Shown: piece after piece, positions 1 through 10,725 of the stretch | Layout: each line of letters begins with the position of its first letter | Numbering within the stretch: position 1 is the stretch's first letter | NCBI GenBank assembly: GCA_963556305.1 | Contig: OY745763.1 | Location: 740,293-804,292, forward strand | Reading direction: 5' to 3' | From: Platismatia glauca | Taxonomy: Eukaryota; Ascomycota; Lecanoromycetes; Lecanorales; Parmeliaceae | DNA length: 64,000 nucleotides | Program-made: the position numbers and the translations under genes | Notes under the pieces: generated by a model | The model's database searches: none | Seen by the model: only the letters and a program-made list of their open reading frames with translations | Told to the model about the DNA's origin: nothing

Positions 1-890
1 CATGTCAGGAAGACCGGGTCTGTGAAATCGGTACTGAAGTTCTGCCGCTTTTCCCACGCCAGTCTGACGTCTTTCAGTCGCTGCGACAGCCTTCTACTAA
101 CGATCAATGGGATCGTGTTATCGATGCTTGAGGTTATCAATATTTGAAGAACCGGATCTGGCTGTGAGCTTGGAGGCATTGGTGAATGCAAGGACAGGTG
201 GCCGTTTCGAGGGCTTGCAGTTGTAGATACCATGTCTTCCTCCAAACGTTTTCTTCGTGCCTTTTCCCTAGCTTGGCGAGCCAGCTCCGGGAATTCTTCA
301 TCTGAGTATGGTTGGTCATCCTCTTCAGGAGGAGCCGCGGGCTTGACCATTACACTTTTCCAGGTTGACTCTTGCCCGAGTAATGCCGATGAGTCTTCTT
401 CATCTTCAAGATCGATAATTTCAGAAAAGATGGGCTTTTGCTTTTGCTCTTGACCTAATGTGCTCGCCGCAAGCTTAGCTTCGTAGCACTCAAGTAAAGA
501 TTTCGGAGAGTGTATTGGCTTTTGAGGACTCCTCGAAGGAGGCACAGGGTGATGTTTGGACTGAGTGGGGCTGCTTTTGAGATATTTATGACTGGAGGGA
601 CTCGAGCTTTCATCGCTACCATCGTCCTCGTCCTCAGATACATGCCGCTTCTTTCCTGCGCGTTCTCCAATTACATTTGGACGGACTCTTTCTCTCTCTT
701 TCCTGACTAGCTTCCTTTTACGTGCACGCTCCGCCTCAGAAGCAAGGTCAGTGTAAGTCTGATTCGAACGATGAAAAAGATCAGTATCATTGCTTAGGGC
801 TTGCGGCCTGCTCCAGCTTGGCTTGTTGAAAAGAGATCGCTTCTGAGGAGCGGGCCCGATAGCGGCCTGGGTGGGCTTGTCGGCGAGCAT
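1..890 (-). CDS. SUMO-like (Rad60-SLD type) domain protein, C-terminus beyond window
   Basis: An uninterrupted minus-strand frame opens at the ATG at 888-890 and runs off the left edge, giving about 296 residues without an intron. The first 200 residues are disordered and charged, with basic patches (ARKRKLVRKERERVR), an acidic stretch (SEDEDDGSDESSS) and a SUMO-interaction-like core followed by acid (SEIIDLEDEEDSS). The last visible part (DPVLQILITSSIDNTIPLIV, then RRLSQRLKDVRLAW) looks like the first strands of the divergent ubiquitin-like fold of Rad60/Esc2-type proteins, which guide sumoylation in genome stability. That family assignment is from memory of fungal homologues and the domain is cut by the window edge. 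It is divergent from LSM6, with start codons 322 bases apart. Confidence 0.55.
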   Translation of the reverse strand, partial: MLADKPTQAAIGPAPQKRSLFNKPSWSRPQALSNDTDLFHRSNQTYTDLASEAERARKRKLVRKERERVRPNVIGERAGKKRHVSEDEDDGSDESSSPSSHKYLKSSPTQSKHHPVPPSRSPQKPIHSPKSLLECYEAKLAASTLGQEQKQKPIFSEIIDLEDEEDSSALLGQESTWKSVMVKPAAPPEEDDQPYSDEEFPELARQAREKARRKRLEEDMVSTTASPRNGHLSLHSPMPPSSQPDPVLQILITSSIDNTIPLIVSRRLSQRLKDVRLAWEKRQNFSTDFTDPVFLT

Positions 891-1212
891 CCTAAGCCTG
901 TACGCTTGTCCGAGAGCTGAGATTGTAAGAAAGTGGGAAATCAAAAGGTGTCTCGAATGTTTAAGGAAATTTGAGGTTCGAGGCGTTTAGCGCGGTTTCG
1001 GCGCGGCTGTAGAAGATTAAGTAAAGTACTTACTTTAGGTACTTTATACTCAATACACGCATGTGGGATTCGGAGTGACACTGAAGCCAAGGAGCCTGTC
1101 GTCAGACTTATTCTAACAATCCTGGCTTGGATAAACTAGAGCTGAGGATCTCTCGCTGAATATAATCCTATCACATTGTTCTAAACCTAAGAAGTATCGA
1201 ACCAGAATATCG
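891..1212. promoter_or_regulatory. Divergent intergenic region between the SLD protein and LSM6
   Basis: A 322-base spacer separates two start codons on opposite strands, so it must hold both promoters and both 5' leaders. It contains an AT-rich segment with a repeated ACTTTA-like word around 1022-1050, but no element I can name with confidence. Confidence 0.5.
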
Positions 1213-1566
1213 ATGGAGAACGGTGCAAGCTCCGGGAGCTCTGATCCAAGCTCTTTCCTTACAGAAATAATTGGAGCACCGGTCAAGGTGAAGCTCAATA
1301 GCTCAGTGGAATACAGAGGTAGAAGTTTCATGTGGAGATGGCAGAGCAGTATACTGAGATTGTGGATTTCCAGGGTACCTCATGTCGGTGGACGGTTATA
1401 TGAACATTTCTTTAGAGAAGACAGAGGAGTACGTGGATGGGAAATTGCGCTGTTCTTATGGGGAGGCTTTCGTAAGAGGAAATAATGGTAGCACTCTATG
1501 TCGAAAATGTCAACATAGGGTTTTCCCACTAATTCTCCTTCAGTGCTGTACATCGCCGCCTCATGA
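1213..1566 (+). CDS. LSM6: U6 snRNA-associated Sm-like protein LSm6
   Basis: LSm6 is a subunit of the Lsm1-7 (cytoplasmic mRNA decay) and Lsm2-8 (U6 snRNA) rings. Three exons (1213-1318, 1374-1487, 1544-1566) encode 80 residues, the usual length. The Sm1 motif reads ...VKLNSSVEYRGYLMSVDGYM and Sm2 contains GEAFVRGNN followed by VLYIAAS. Both introns are GT-AG and split glycine and valine codons. The spliced frame is essentially the whole conserved family sequence, so the gene is certain even though no single open frame covers it. Its 3' end faces that of the methyltransferase gene at 1700, leaving 133 bases. Confidence 0.95.
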
Positions 1567-1699
1567 AACAACAATCAATTTTCATCTCCAATAGTACCAC
1601 TACATGGTCAGATGTAGGCAATGGAAGCCTAGGTCCAACTTTAAAATTACTTTCGAGAAATTGAACCAAGGCAGCGAGGCATTCAAAACGAGCCATTAT

Positions 1700-3313
1700 C
1701 TATCCACCGCTTTTCAACGGAGCTCCAGGTATTGCGGTACTCCATGCGAAGTATGTCCGCCCATGCAATTCCAACCACCCATCTTCATTCTTCCTGACAT
1801 CTGCCGCTCCCATTACTTCAAGGACTTTTCTCTGTGTGTCCTTCCATAGAGTAAGCCTGGAGACTCAATGACACATGGATGACATATCATTAACTTACAG
1901 CTAGCTCTTTGCCTTCTAGTACAGCGAATTGGCTAAGAGCTATGTCGTTTCGGAGTCAGCGTTCGTCTCTTAAGATTAATCCTCGATTTTGAAGATGTTT
2001 TTAAGAGCAAGGGCACGTGTCTTGCTAATCAACATATATGCAGGGGAAGAAATAAATCAGAAAGGGTAATTACTATGATATCTATCCCAAATAGCGTCTG
2101 GACTCAGCCACTGAGTGAACTCCACAGATTCTTCCCCAAGTGGCAGTGAGAATAATGGGTCTGCTGTCTGAATGCTGAATGGCGAGCTTTCGAGTTGTTT
2201 CTCGAAGACTGTTCGCCACTGCTCGTGTCGAAAGCGGACGTCTTTGTTACCAAATGACCATGTGATGTCTTTCAATTTTCCTTCCCATTCGGTCGTGGGC
2301 TTCCATGACATTGGCGCATTGTCTTGAATCCGTCAGCTGGATTCATAGTAAAGTTTTCATCATTGAGTAGGTACAGTCTTCAATGTTCTGCGCGTATTTT
2401 AGTCAGCAATGCTCGTTTTAAGGCAGATAGCTTGAGCCACAAGACAGATTTACCCAGATCATGCCTAATGCTCCACCAGGTATTAGAATTCGGTAGATCT
2501 CTTCGAGTGCGTCCTTGTTTGCGAACCTTGGATGATTAGCAGCTGCAGTCCGAGTAACTGAAAAGACCGGCCTTTTCTGCCATACCAATGAAATGCCTGC
2601 AGATAGCCACCATGTCAGTGCATCAAGCCCAAGTCAGCCGTGCCGTAAAAGTCAAGAGTCACACCTGAGCAGCAATCACGGCATCGACGCTCTGGCGTTT
2701 CACTCCGTCCATTCTACTAGCCTCGCCTTCCAGAACCTTCACACCCGTCAATGCCTTCTTCTCCAATTCTTTCCTCATGCCTGATTTATGGTTTACGATG
2801 TCAGTAGCTCCGTTCCATGAGAATTACATAGGTCATAAGAGGACTCTGAAAAACGAATGGGTGTCATGATTCTGCTCCCGAAACATGCGTCGAAGTTCAA
2901 GTTTCGGTGTATATTGATAAAAAGATCACTCGCAAATGTACGCACCATTGTGACTAAATAATTTCGAAGTCAGAATGTCTCTTTCAGGATTAGACTCTGA
3001 GTTGAAGACTTCAACTTCTACGACAAATCGTGCAATTCAGGATGCCGTACTAATTAAGCAGACATGGCGTGGAAAAGATGACTCACGGCTCCACAGCGAG
3101 GATCTCAAAATCCTCGCCCCGACCCACTAGCAACTCTGTAAACTTGCCCGTACCTGCTGCAAGATCAACAATACGGGCTCTCTCCACACCATTGACTTGA
3201 AGGTGCCCGAGGAAACGAGTCACGGCTTCAGGAGGGTAGGAGGGTCGGTGTTTGTCATACGAAGAGGCATTCTGAAAACCTTTTGTAGAAGCCGAGGGTA
3301 TTGAGGATGCCAT
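1700..3313 (-). CDS. SAM-dependent methyltransferase (class I, Methyltransf_11-like), nine exons with micro-exons
   Basis: Exons in transcript order are 3313-3087, 2953-2946, 2780-2665, 2596-2586, 2526-2454, 2387-2375, 2322-2074, 1939-1899 and 1856-1700. The product starts MASSIPSASTKGF and carries the SAM-binding motif I VDLAAGTGKFTELL, the acidic post-I motif ILAVEPHNGMR, then VIAAQAFHWFANKDALEEI and a motif III region (ILIPGGALGMIW). Splice sites keep phase through eight exons, three of which are only 8, 11 and 13 bases. The last junction (GKELA to LWKDTQRKVLEVMG) cannot be joined in frame with the obvious GT-AG pair, so there is either a one-base shift or a different final junction. The substrate is unknown; similar fungal proteins are annotated only as methyltransferases. 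Confidence 0.8.
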
Positions 3314-3722
3314 ACCTAAAGGCCGTATGTCGAACAGATCATATCTGCAAAGTTATGAGATTGTGCGGATGTGACATTGAAATCATGTGTTTGCGGGAAG
3401 ACGTTTCTCTACTACTTAGCATAGCCTCGGGATATCTACTGCTAAACTTTAAGGTGTCTTTCTTCATGCCTGTAGCTCACTGGTGATGTGATGCATGGCT
3501 CAGTGGATCTCGTGTAATATACTCGATAGGCACAGGCGCTCCGTCTTGCACTCTGGCCAATGGACTATGCCGACCCCAAGTCCGGTCTTACCACATATGT
3601 ACAGATAATCCTATCATGACTTCCAATTGAGAGAAACGTCCTTTGTACACCCGAATGGAAGTTAACAGAGAACCCCTAAACTCCGCGCTAATTGGGCTGA
3701 AGAGCGGACCACACATCTCCTT
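3314..3722. other. Intergenic spacer, methyltransferase 5' side to MDM31 3' side
   Basis: These 409 bases lie upstream of the methyltransferase gene and downstream of the MDM31/32 gene, both on the minus strand. I see no further gene here; the region should contain the methyltransferase promoter. Confidence 0.5.
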
Positions 3723-5980
3723 TTAAGCAAAGTTCCCAGCCAAACCCATGAAGAACGCTTGTACAGCGAGTTGCAACGACCAGAGGCCAACCTTTTTGAA
3801 ACGCCGCCGCCTGGCTTGATCATCTGTGACATCTTTTGCGAAGGCTTGATAAGTCTACCAGTACGTCAGCGACTCGTCTTCCAAGTTTCGCACTTTGACT
3901 TCACCTCTGCTGAAAGATCATCCATCAGACCGCTGTCAAAAATCGTCCAGCTACCATCAAACTCACTAACTCGCTTAACTACACGGCAATTGATGGGGAT
4001 AAACGTTCTGCGCGAATTCATGTAAGCCACTATGGGCCGGATAAGAGCGTTGTTCACATAGGACAGATCTTTCGTGAAGATTGGCACCGCGGCACGAATG
4101 TCATTGAGATGGACTCTTAGGTCCATCACAAGGAAGCGCTTGTCGTCCTCTGACGAACCAGAGTCGGTCGAAGCAGTCGATTCGTCGTCTTTGTGTACAT
4201 TGATGTCATTGATCCTGATTGATTCTCGACTTTTCTGGGGTTGCCGATTGGACGTAACGGTGGCCTCCATTCTATCGTAAAAGTCGGACATGACTTTGGC
4301 AATACTTTCATCATTATCGGCTGGGAACATGAGATCTGCAACGATGTCGACGTTCCCTTCATGGATCCAGGAGAACGGTCCCTCCACCCCCCTGTTCAAA
4401 TGATCTACGTTCAAGCCATCAATTCTGAGGCGGCTGTGCTTCTTCCATGGGGTTGTCTGTCCGTTGATCTCGAGCCCGCTACCGAGCTGACCGCCAACGT
4501 GTCCGTGTATCTGACGCGGATGAATTGTGAAGAGCGACTCGTCAAAAGATCCGGACATTATGTTGGCGGACAAAAAGTCATAAAAGAGCCATTGCCTTCG
4601 AAGCTGAGGCAGGTCGCAGGAGAAAATGCTTATGGAGAACGGCCGAAAATCGCGAGGTTGATGAACAGTCACCAGCAGGTCTTCTAATTTGAAAGAGTTG
4701 ATTTCAAAATCACCTGGATTATGTTCGTGCTTATAGGTCCTAGGATCCACGTAGTCCCCTGTGTAGTGCACTGATGTTCTATCGATGACACCCCGAACGC
4801 CTTTGATCTCTACATCGCGGAGTAAGCCCTTGCTATTGAACCACTTCGTAAATGAAAGCGTGACGTTGACCGTATCAAGTGACAAATCGAACTGCGTATA
4901 ATTGGCGTCTTCCTCTTGCTCGTCACTTTTAGCGCTGATTGCACTCGTCTCCCCGGCGTCATTCAATCTCTCTGCTCTTGCGGCGGCAACCGCAGCTGCA
5001 GCCTCTGTTGATGGAGAGCCTTTGCTCACTTTGCCGGCACCCTGACCTGGCCGCCTAGAAACAAAGACATTCTTGAATGTGATGACCCCATCGCCCCACT
5101 TAGGCACAATCGCTGATTCGAACACCACCTTGACGCCAGAAGACTTCGTCAGGTAATTGCCCACCCATCGAGCCAAAGTCTCCTGAGCAAAGACTGTATT
5201 CACAGCAAAAATAGCAAGGGAGAAGAATGTCGTCGTGCCCAAAATAATCCAAAGGACATGGCCCAGTAGAAACCAAGAGAAAAAAGCTCCAATCTCATCC
5301 GCATTGAAAGGCCGCACACTTCGGATGGAGAACCATTTGAAACGGACCTTGAGTCGTGACCAGAATCCAGTAGCAGCCGCAAGAAGCTCTTCCCGACTTG
5401 GTCTGTGGATTTGTGAGATATCTGGCAGGCGGTCCCTTAATTGTTTATTTGCAGCGCCTTTCAGAGCCCCAGGAGAAAAGGGCGCAGAGGAGGGTTCGGG
5501 CTTCTTGGGCGTCGTGGCATGCGGAGCTCGTATCGAATATTGATTATCTGGATTTGGGGACCTGTTTCTTTCTTGTCCAAAGTCTTTCCAGCGCAATGTA
5601 CACGTAGAAAATCGTCTGTCGTCTCCCCAACGAAGACCCAATAAGCACTGTTTGCTCGGAGTGTTCGACCTCTGGAGGACTTGATCAAGCTGTCTGCTAC
5701 TCGAGAGCGGCCTTTCTGATACAGGGCAACCATGCAGAGGTCCCAAGGTCGGCGTTATTGTGGCGACCGGAGTTCCCATTGATCTCGACATGGTCGGAAG
5801 TGTTGAGGAAATAGTAGGATCTGGCGACGCTATTGGTCTTGCGGTGGCAGATGCATGTCTCAAAATTCTGTGATGGACAAACACTTGAGGAAAGGGTGTT
5901 CTCTGAAGAGCAAAGCAGGACAGAGTCGCTCGCATGCCCAAGACAGTGGCGCACAGCTTCTGTCGTACATTGCTGCTCAT
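3723..5980 (-). CDS. MDM31: Mitochondrial distribution and morphology protein, Mdm31/Mdm32 family
   Basis: Mdm31 and Mdm32 are inner-membrane proteins needed for mitochondrial shape, mtDNA nucleoid stability and lipid homeostasis. Two exons (5980-3905 and 3854-3723, intron 3904-3855 of 50 bases) give 735 residues. The N-terminus is basic and acid-poor, as expected of a mitochondrial presequence. A first membrane segment lies in FFSWFLLGHVLWIILGTTT, near residue 235. The family core follows (FINGVITFKN-like region, SLDTVNVTLSF, NSFKLEDLLVTVH). The C-terminal exon adds TYQAFAKDVTDDQARRRRFK and a hydrophobic end, completing the family C-terminus; without that splice the frame ends early. Mdm31 rather than Mdm32 is my best guess. 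The start could be the internal methionine 17. Confidence 0.88.
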
Positions 5981-6134
5981 CCTCTTCAGCCAGTTATCAA
6001 TCCTCCCTCGTGATCATGGTCACTGAGGTTACTTGGGCAAACTATCTATTGGAGAACGGAGAGCAATTTGGGTGAAGTCTACCGACTGATGTCTGATGAA
6101 AAACAAAGCTATGAAAGCTTTGGCAGCTTTGCTA

Positions 6135-6938
6135 TGGCGGACGATAAGAGGGGGTAGGACAAAATTAAGCCCACCAATTTATTTGCGCAAAAAAATTATG
6201 ATGCTACGCGTCGAGGCGTCCTACGGAGTGGTATCATTATTACCACCACCACCACCACCACCACCACCAATGTAAAGTATAGTTTTGCAGAGTTAACATC
6301 ATACAGAGCTCTTGTTCTGTGAGATCCCGCCGCCAATGCCGCTGCTCTGCTGCCTGTTGTGGTAGTTTTCATGTTGGTACTGCACTGACCAAGGAATGCC
6401 CCCTGAAATCAATTAGGGCATAGCCCCCTCTCCAAGCCAAAAATGAGACCCACAAAAATCAGACCAACCTGATATTTACCATCGGTAACAACTTTCCAAT
6501 GAGGCGATTTGATGTAAGATGTTCTACTCCAAAGTTGATCTACTTGACTTTCTCTATAATTTTGTCACCAAGAGTTACTGGATACCCCATCAAGTTATTC
6601 ATTTATTCTGCCCTCAGTTCTGTCCTCATTGAACTTTATTTTTGGCTTGGCTGGCCCCTAGAAGCATGCCCTCATGCCGAAGGGTCTCCAAGGTAATTCT
6701 TTTGCACTCGGTCAAGTTGGTCTACTGGATGACCATAGGCTTATTATTAGGATCAATAATGATGTTGCGCTCATGAAACACAATACCCCCTATGCTTTTT
6801 AGGCCTAAGCATGGTGTGCAAGGCGGACGAGGTGGGCAATGTGGGCAAGGTAGGCAAAATGGGCTAGTAAGCAACAAAGAGAAATTGGAAAATATTTGGT
6901 CGGCTTAATTTTGTCCTACCCCCTCTTATCGTCCGCCA
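6135..6938. mobile_element. MITE with 37-bp perfect terminal inverted repeats and TA target duplication
   Basis: The first 37 bases from 6135 (starting TGGCGGACGATAAGAGGG) are the exact reverse complement of the last 37 before 6938. One mismatch follows and then five more matching bases. TA dinucleotides flank both ends (6133-6134 and 6939-6940), the target duplication of the Tc1/mariner superfamily. The 804-base interior has no transposase frame, so it is non-autonomous. It contains an (ACC)9 run and a degenerate G-rich tgggcaa-type repeat near 6815-6865. It sits between MDM31 and PNO1, upstream of both. Confidence 0.85.
6242..6268. repeat. (ACC)9 trinucleotide microsatellite inside the MITE
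   Basis: Nine perfect ACC units in non-coding sequence near the left end of the inverted-repeat element. Confidence 0.95.
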
Positions 6939-7065
6939 TATTTGCCCACAAAAAGCTTGGACCTCGGAACTTTCCGCACAACAGAACAGAATCGCGCTCG
7001 TACTTTATTTTATAATAATTTCGGATCGTAGGTAAAAGTACAAAATACGCTTACGCTGTCCTACG

Positions 7066-8151
7066 ATGCCTGCGCCCACAGCACTGCTTAGGCGACCTGA
7101 AGAGCTTGCAGAAGTAGAGGCTATACCCTCACCTCAGAAATGTCTGTCCAATTCCGGATACCTACGGTTTTTGGCTACCTATCTGATTCGATATAGATGA
7201 CCATGGAGACGAACTTTTGGTCGATGCTACCGGCACTACACCTTCGGGGCAACGGGGTACCGTCTCCGAGTCGGCAATGCAGGTTGACGAAGAAGGGCGT
7301 CCAAACTTTCCGCCCGCGAAAATTGAGCAATCCCTTAGAGTAGAGGCTCGAAAGGTCCTCATCCCCCCCAACCGAATGACGCCCCTCAAATCGAACTGGT
7401 CTAAGATATATCCTCCGCTCGTCGAACATCTAAAGTTGCAGGTGCGCATGAACGTGTCCGCACGAGCAGTGGAAATGCGGACTTCCAAACATACCGTCGA
7501 TGCAGGAGCACTGCAGAAGGGCGAGGATTTCGTGCGGGCCTTCTGCTTGGGGTTCGATTTGGAAGATGCTATCGCAATGCTGCGGCTCGATGATCTGTAT
7601 ATTGAAACGTACTGTCACCCTCAAACCCCCTGACAGGACGAGTACAACCTCCGTGAAGACTAATCAATAAAAATAGCTTCGAAATCAAAGATGTGAAGAC
7701 ACTGAATGGAGAACATAAAAATCGCGCGATTGGACGTATTGCCGGCAAAGGAGGTACAACGTTACGATGGCATTGTTTTCTACTTGACTTGCTGATACTG
7801 CGGTTCTAGGGAAGACAAAGTTCGCCATCGAAAATGCGAGTAAGACTAGAGTTGTGCTCGCGGACCAGACTATACATGTTCTGGGAGGGTTCAGAAACAT
7901 CCATCTTGCAAGAGAAGCCATCTGTGAGTTTGCCAACACGAATTTTCTTCAAGGGTCATGGGCGCAGTGTCTTCGGGCCTTTGATTTGAGCTGAGAGATT
8001 TCCCGAATAGGTAGTCTGATATTAGGAAGCCCACCGGTAAGACTTCAGCCACACTCTTGTTTGATGCAATTGGCTCACGAATTCCCTCCTCCAGGGTAAG
8101 GTATACGGAAACTTGAGAACAGTAGCCTCACGTATGAGAGAACGCTTTTAG
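7066..8151 (+). CDS. PNO1: Pno1/Dim2-type KH domain ribosome assembly factor
   Basis: Pno1 (Dim2/Rrp20) binds pre-40S rRNA near the 3' end of 18S and recruits Dim1 and Nob1. Six exons (7066-7141, 7197-7608, 7677-7753, 7810-7923, 8011-8036, 8095-8151) give 253 residues. After an acidic leader come the conserved blocks PPNRMTPLKSNWSKIYPPLV, LRLDDLYIETFEIKDVKTL and the KH GxxG-like loop region IGRIAGKGGKTKFAIENAS, ending GKVYGNLRTVASRMRERF. All junctions keep phase. The first intron donor (GTCTGT) is weak, so the join between residues 25 and 26 is the least certain part. The 3' end faces PRE7. Confidence 0.94.
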
Positions 8152-8491
8152 TTGCTTTCAAAGAATTTGTGTGGCATTTGCAGGGCATTAGCGTGGAGTT
8201 CTGAGCGGGAGGACTCGTGGATCGGGATACATACAGCCAAAAATCAGAAGTCATGGATAGCAATGAAGTAGGCATCGGAGAATCAAAATCAGATATCTGG
8301 CACATGTGGAATCAGAAATTTGCTGCCGTGGAACAGCGTGGCACTGGCAAAGTAGAAAAGCTCCAGGCTACGGCTAAATCGAGGACTGTGAGTCGGTGTG
8401 AGCCTACTTAAATGCTCAGATACATACTCCGTAAGCAATTGCGCCATTGCAATGTCTCGTCAACGCTGTGCTACGTCGTGAAATGTCCAGA
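8152..8491. other. Convergent intergenic spacer PNO1/PRE7
   Basis: 340 bases between two stop codons on opposite strands. A 64-codon plus-strand frame here has no family resemblance; I see nothing else. Confidence 0.5.
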
Positions 8492-9339
8492 CTAATCTCT
8501 CTTCAGGGGAAAGAACGCTTCCTCGATCCCTTCCTTAGTTAGGACAAGCATTTGCAACCCATCCCCAACCTCGATATGGCGCTCCGTCGCACTTGTAAAC
8601 GCATCCCTCACAAGCTGTTCAACCTCATGCCTTGGCAAGGGCTCTGCCTGCCGTGCCAGCAGATCATGACCTTCGCCAGTACCCGGCAGGTACTGATTCT
8701 TAAAGTTGACCTGATTGTCCAGAAACGGCATTATCAGGCTAGCTGCAGCCCCAGCAGCTCTACATTGCTCACGCTCGTAAGAGCCGACTGGGTCATAGCT
8801 GTACAGCGCCCCTTTGCCGTCCTCATCCAGTCCACCCAGAATCGCTGTCACGTAATAGGGGAAAAAACGTTTGCCGTAAAGGATCGTAGCTAGTCTCTGA
8901 GCGCACGCCTTAACAGACATCTTCTTGCCGTGTTGATATTTGTACATCTTGACGATTGCGTTCAGGCGTTCCTTGAGAGCTGTGCCGTCTGCAGCGAACC
9001 CGACGACCGAAAGTATGATATGTGCGCCCTCTCCTGTTTCATCGTCGCCACCGATCCTGAATACCTTGGGAGAGTAACGGGAATTGATGCTGTAGCCTGA
9101 GGTTGATCGAGTATCGCCTGCAATGATGGCAAAATCATTGCCTGTGATGCCTAATGTAGAGCCGCCGTTATCTGTATATCTGATCTTGTCAGGTTCTGGC
9201 ACACAAGCAATGATACTCAATCTTACGGGTAGAAGGCGTGTTCTTTGTTACCGGCTACCGCGTTATTGTGTGGAGCTCGAGCGAAGGAATAGCTGGGATC
9301 GGAAGCCAGAGTTGGATTCGCGCCCAGTATTGACGCCAT
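8492..9339 (-). CDS. PRE7: 20S proteasome subunit beta type-1 (beta6)
   Basis: A non-catalytic beta subunit of the 20S core. Two exons, 9339-9227 and 9179-8492 (intron 9226-9180, 47 bases), encode 266 residues. The short first exon encodes MASILGANPTL through EHAFYP and joins to YTDNGGSTLGITGNDFAII. The family core follows (GDTRSTSGYSINSR, SPKVFRIG, GKRFFPYYVTAILGGLDEDG, YDPVGSYER) and the C-terminus is EEAFFPLKRD. The internal ATG at 9220 lies in the intron and is not the start. The gene is head to head with PRE10 across 286 bases. Confidence 0.95.
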
Positions 9340-9625
9340 ACTGGATAGATCTAGGGCTGCTGAAAGTCAAAGCGAACAGCGGTCGAGGAGATTTTGGAAA
9401 GGGAGGAACATCCGGAAGGTAGGAGGTATGAGTCGTATGACTGATTGTGCCCCATGAAGTTCAAAACAACCTGCCAAGGCCGCTAGCGCAACGCGCAAAG
9501 GCACCTGCCTGAGCTCCTAGTTTCGTCTGCAGCGTTGAGCCCAGCTACCTACTTACTTACTCTCCTTTCAGCCTCCTTTCAGGCTCTTCCATTTCCACGT
9601 TTGGTTCTCCGCCTTTGCTGTCGCC
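9340..9625. promoter_or_regulatory. Shared divergent promoter region of PRE7 and PRE10
   Basis: 286 bases separate the start codons of two proteasome genes on opposite strands. The PRE10 side is pyrimidine-rich (9545-9600), typical of fungal core promoters. I found no exact copy of the yeast proteasome control element GGTGGCAAA on either strand by eye. Confidence 0.7.
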
Positions 9626-10725
9626 ATGGTCAGTCATTTCGAGCAAAAGATCTTCGGTATGAGCTAACACTGTTCCACATAGACATCCATCGGTACGGGG
9701 TACGACCTTCAGAATTCTGTCTTTTCACCTGACGGCAGGAATTTCCAGGTAATCTTGATTATTCGTATTTTTCAGATCCTTGGAAACTGATCCTCACTCT
9801 CAGGTCGAATACGCAGTCAAAGCAGTCGAGAATGGAGGTACCTGCGTCGGCATTCGATGTAAAGATGGCGTTGTCTTGGCAGTGGAGAAGATCATAACCA
9901 GCAAACTGTTGAAGCCTGGTGCAAACAAGAGGATAGCAACTGTTGATCGTAATGTTGGTGTGGTGAGTGCACGTCCATGGGCGAGCCTAAGGGACGGAAC
10001 TAGAATATGTAAGTATAGGTATCTTCAGGCCTCGTCCCAGATGGACGACATTTTGTATCACGAGCACGAGATGAGGCTTCATCATGGCGATCGACCTATA
10101 AAGCACCTATACCTCTGGCTGCCCTCGCCGGTAGACTAGGTGGCTACGTCCAAGCATACACCCTCTACTCAAGTGTCAGGCCGTTTGGTGTTACGGCCAT
10201 TGTCGGTGGCTGGGACTCAGAAACAGAGTTGGGGGTAGATGGTCAGGTGGGTAGTGGGCCAAGCATTGGCGCTGGTGGAAAAGTATCAGGCACTAAGGCT
10301 GGAGGTCCGGGTCTATACATGATCGAACCAAGTGGTCTTTACTGGGTGAGCGTGACTTTCATTCGATTAGTGATCATGACTGATGAAGGGATCTGCAGGG
10401 ATACTATGGCGCAGCTACAGGGAAGGGTAGGCAGGCAGCGAAAGCAGAGCTCGAAAAGCTGGATCTAGCATCGGGCAATCTGTCACTCGAAGCAGGTGTG
10501 AAGGAAGCAGCCCGAATCATCTATGTAGCACACGAGGATAGCAAGGACAAGGATTTTGAACTCGAGATGTCGTGGATTAGCTCCACGGACGGACCAACGA
10601 AGGGAAGGCACCAGGAGGTCCCAAAGAATATCTTAGAGGAAGCAGAAAAGGCAGCGAAGAAGGCGATGGAGGGCGAAGATGAAGAGGAGACGACGACCGC
10701 CGAAGGGGAGATGATGGAGGAATGA
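9626..10725 (+). CDS. PRE10: 20S proteasome subunit alpha type-3 (alpha7), start codon alone in exon 1
   Basis: Alpha-ring subunit of the 20S proteasome. Exons 9626-9628, 9683-9748, 9804-9962, 10019-10345 and 10399-10725 give 293 residues. The first exon is only the ATG, followed by a GTCAGT donor. The joined product begins MTSIGTGYDLQNSVFSPDGR, the alpha-subunit signature, then FQVEYAVKAVENGGT. Further blocks are KLLKPGANKRI, RLGGYVQAYTLYSSVRPFG and GLYMIEPSGLYWGYYGAATG. The C-terminal tail is acidic (EGEDEEETTTAEGEMMEE), as in fungal alpha7. All four introns keep phase. Confidence 0.94.

Noticed and set aside
4241..4687. 148-codon plus-strand frame
   Set aside because: Shadow of the MDM31/32 coding strand.
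9340..9625. Proteasome control element in the PRE7/PRE10 promoter
   Set aside because: No exact GGTGGCAAA or complement was found by eye.
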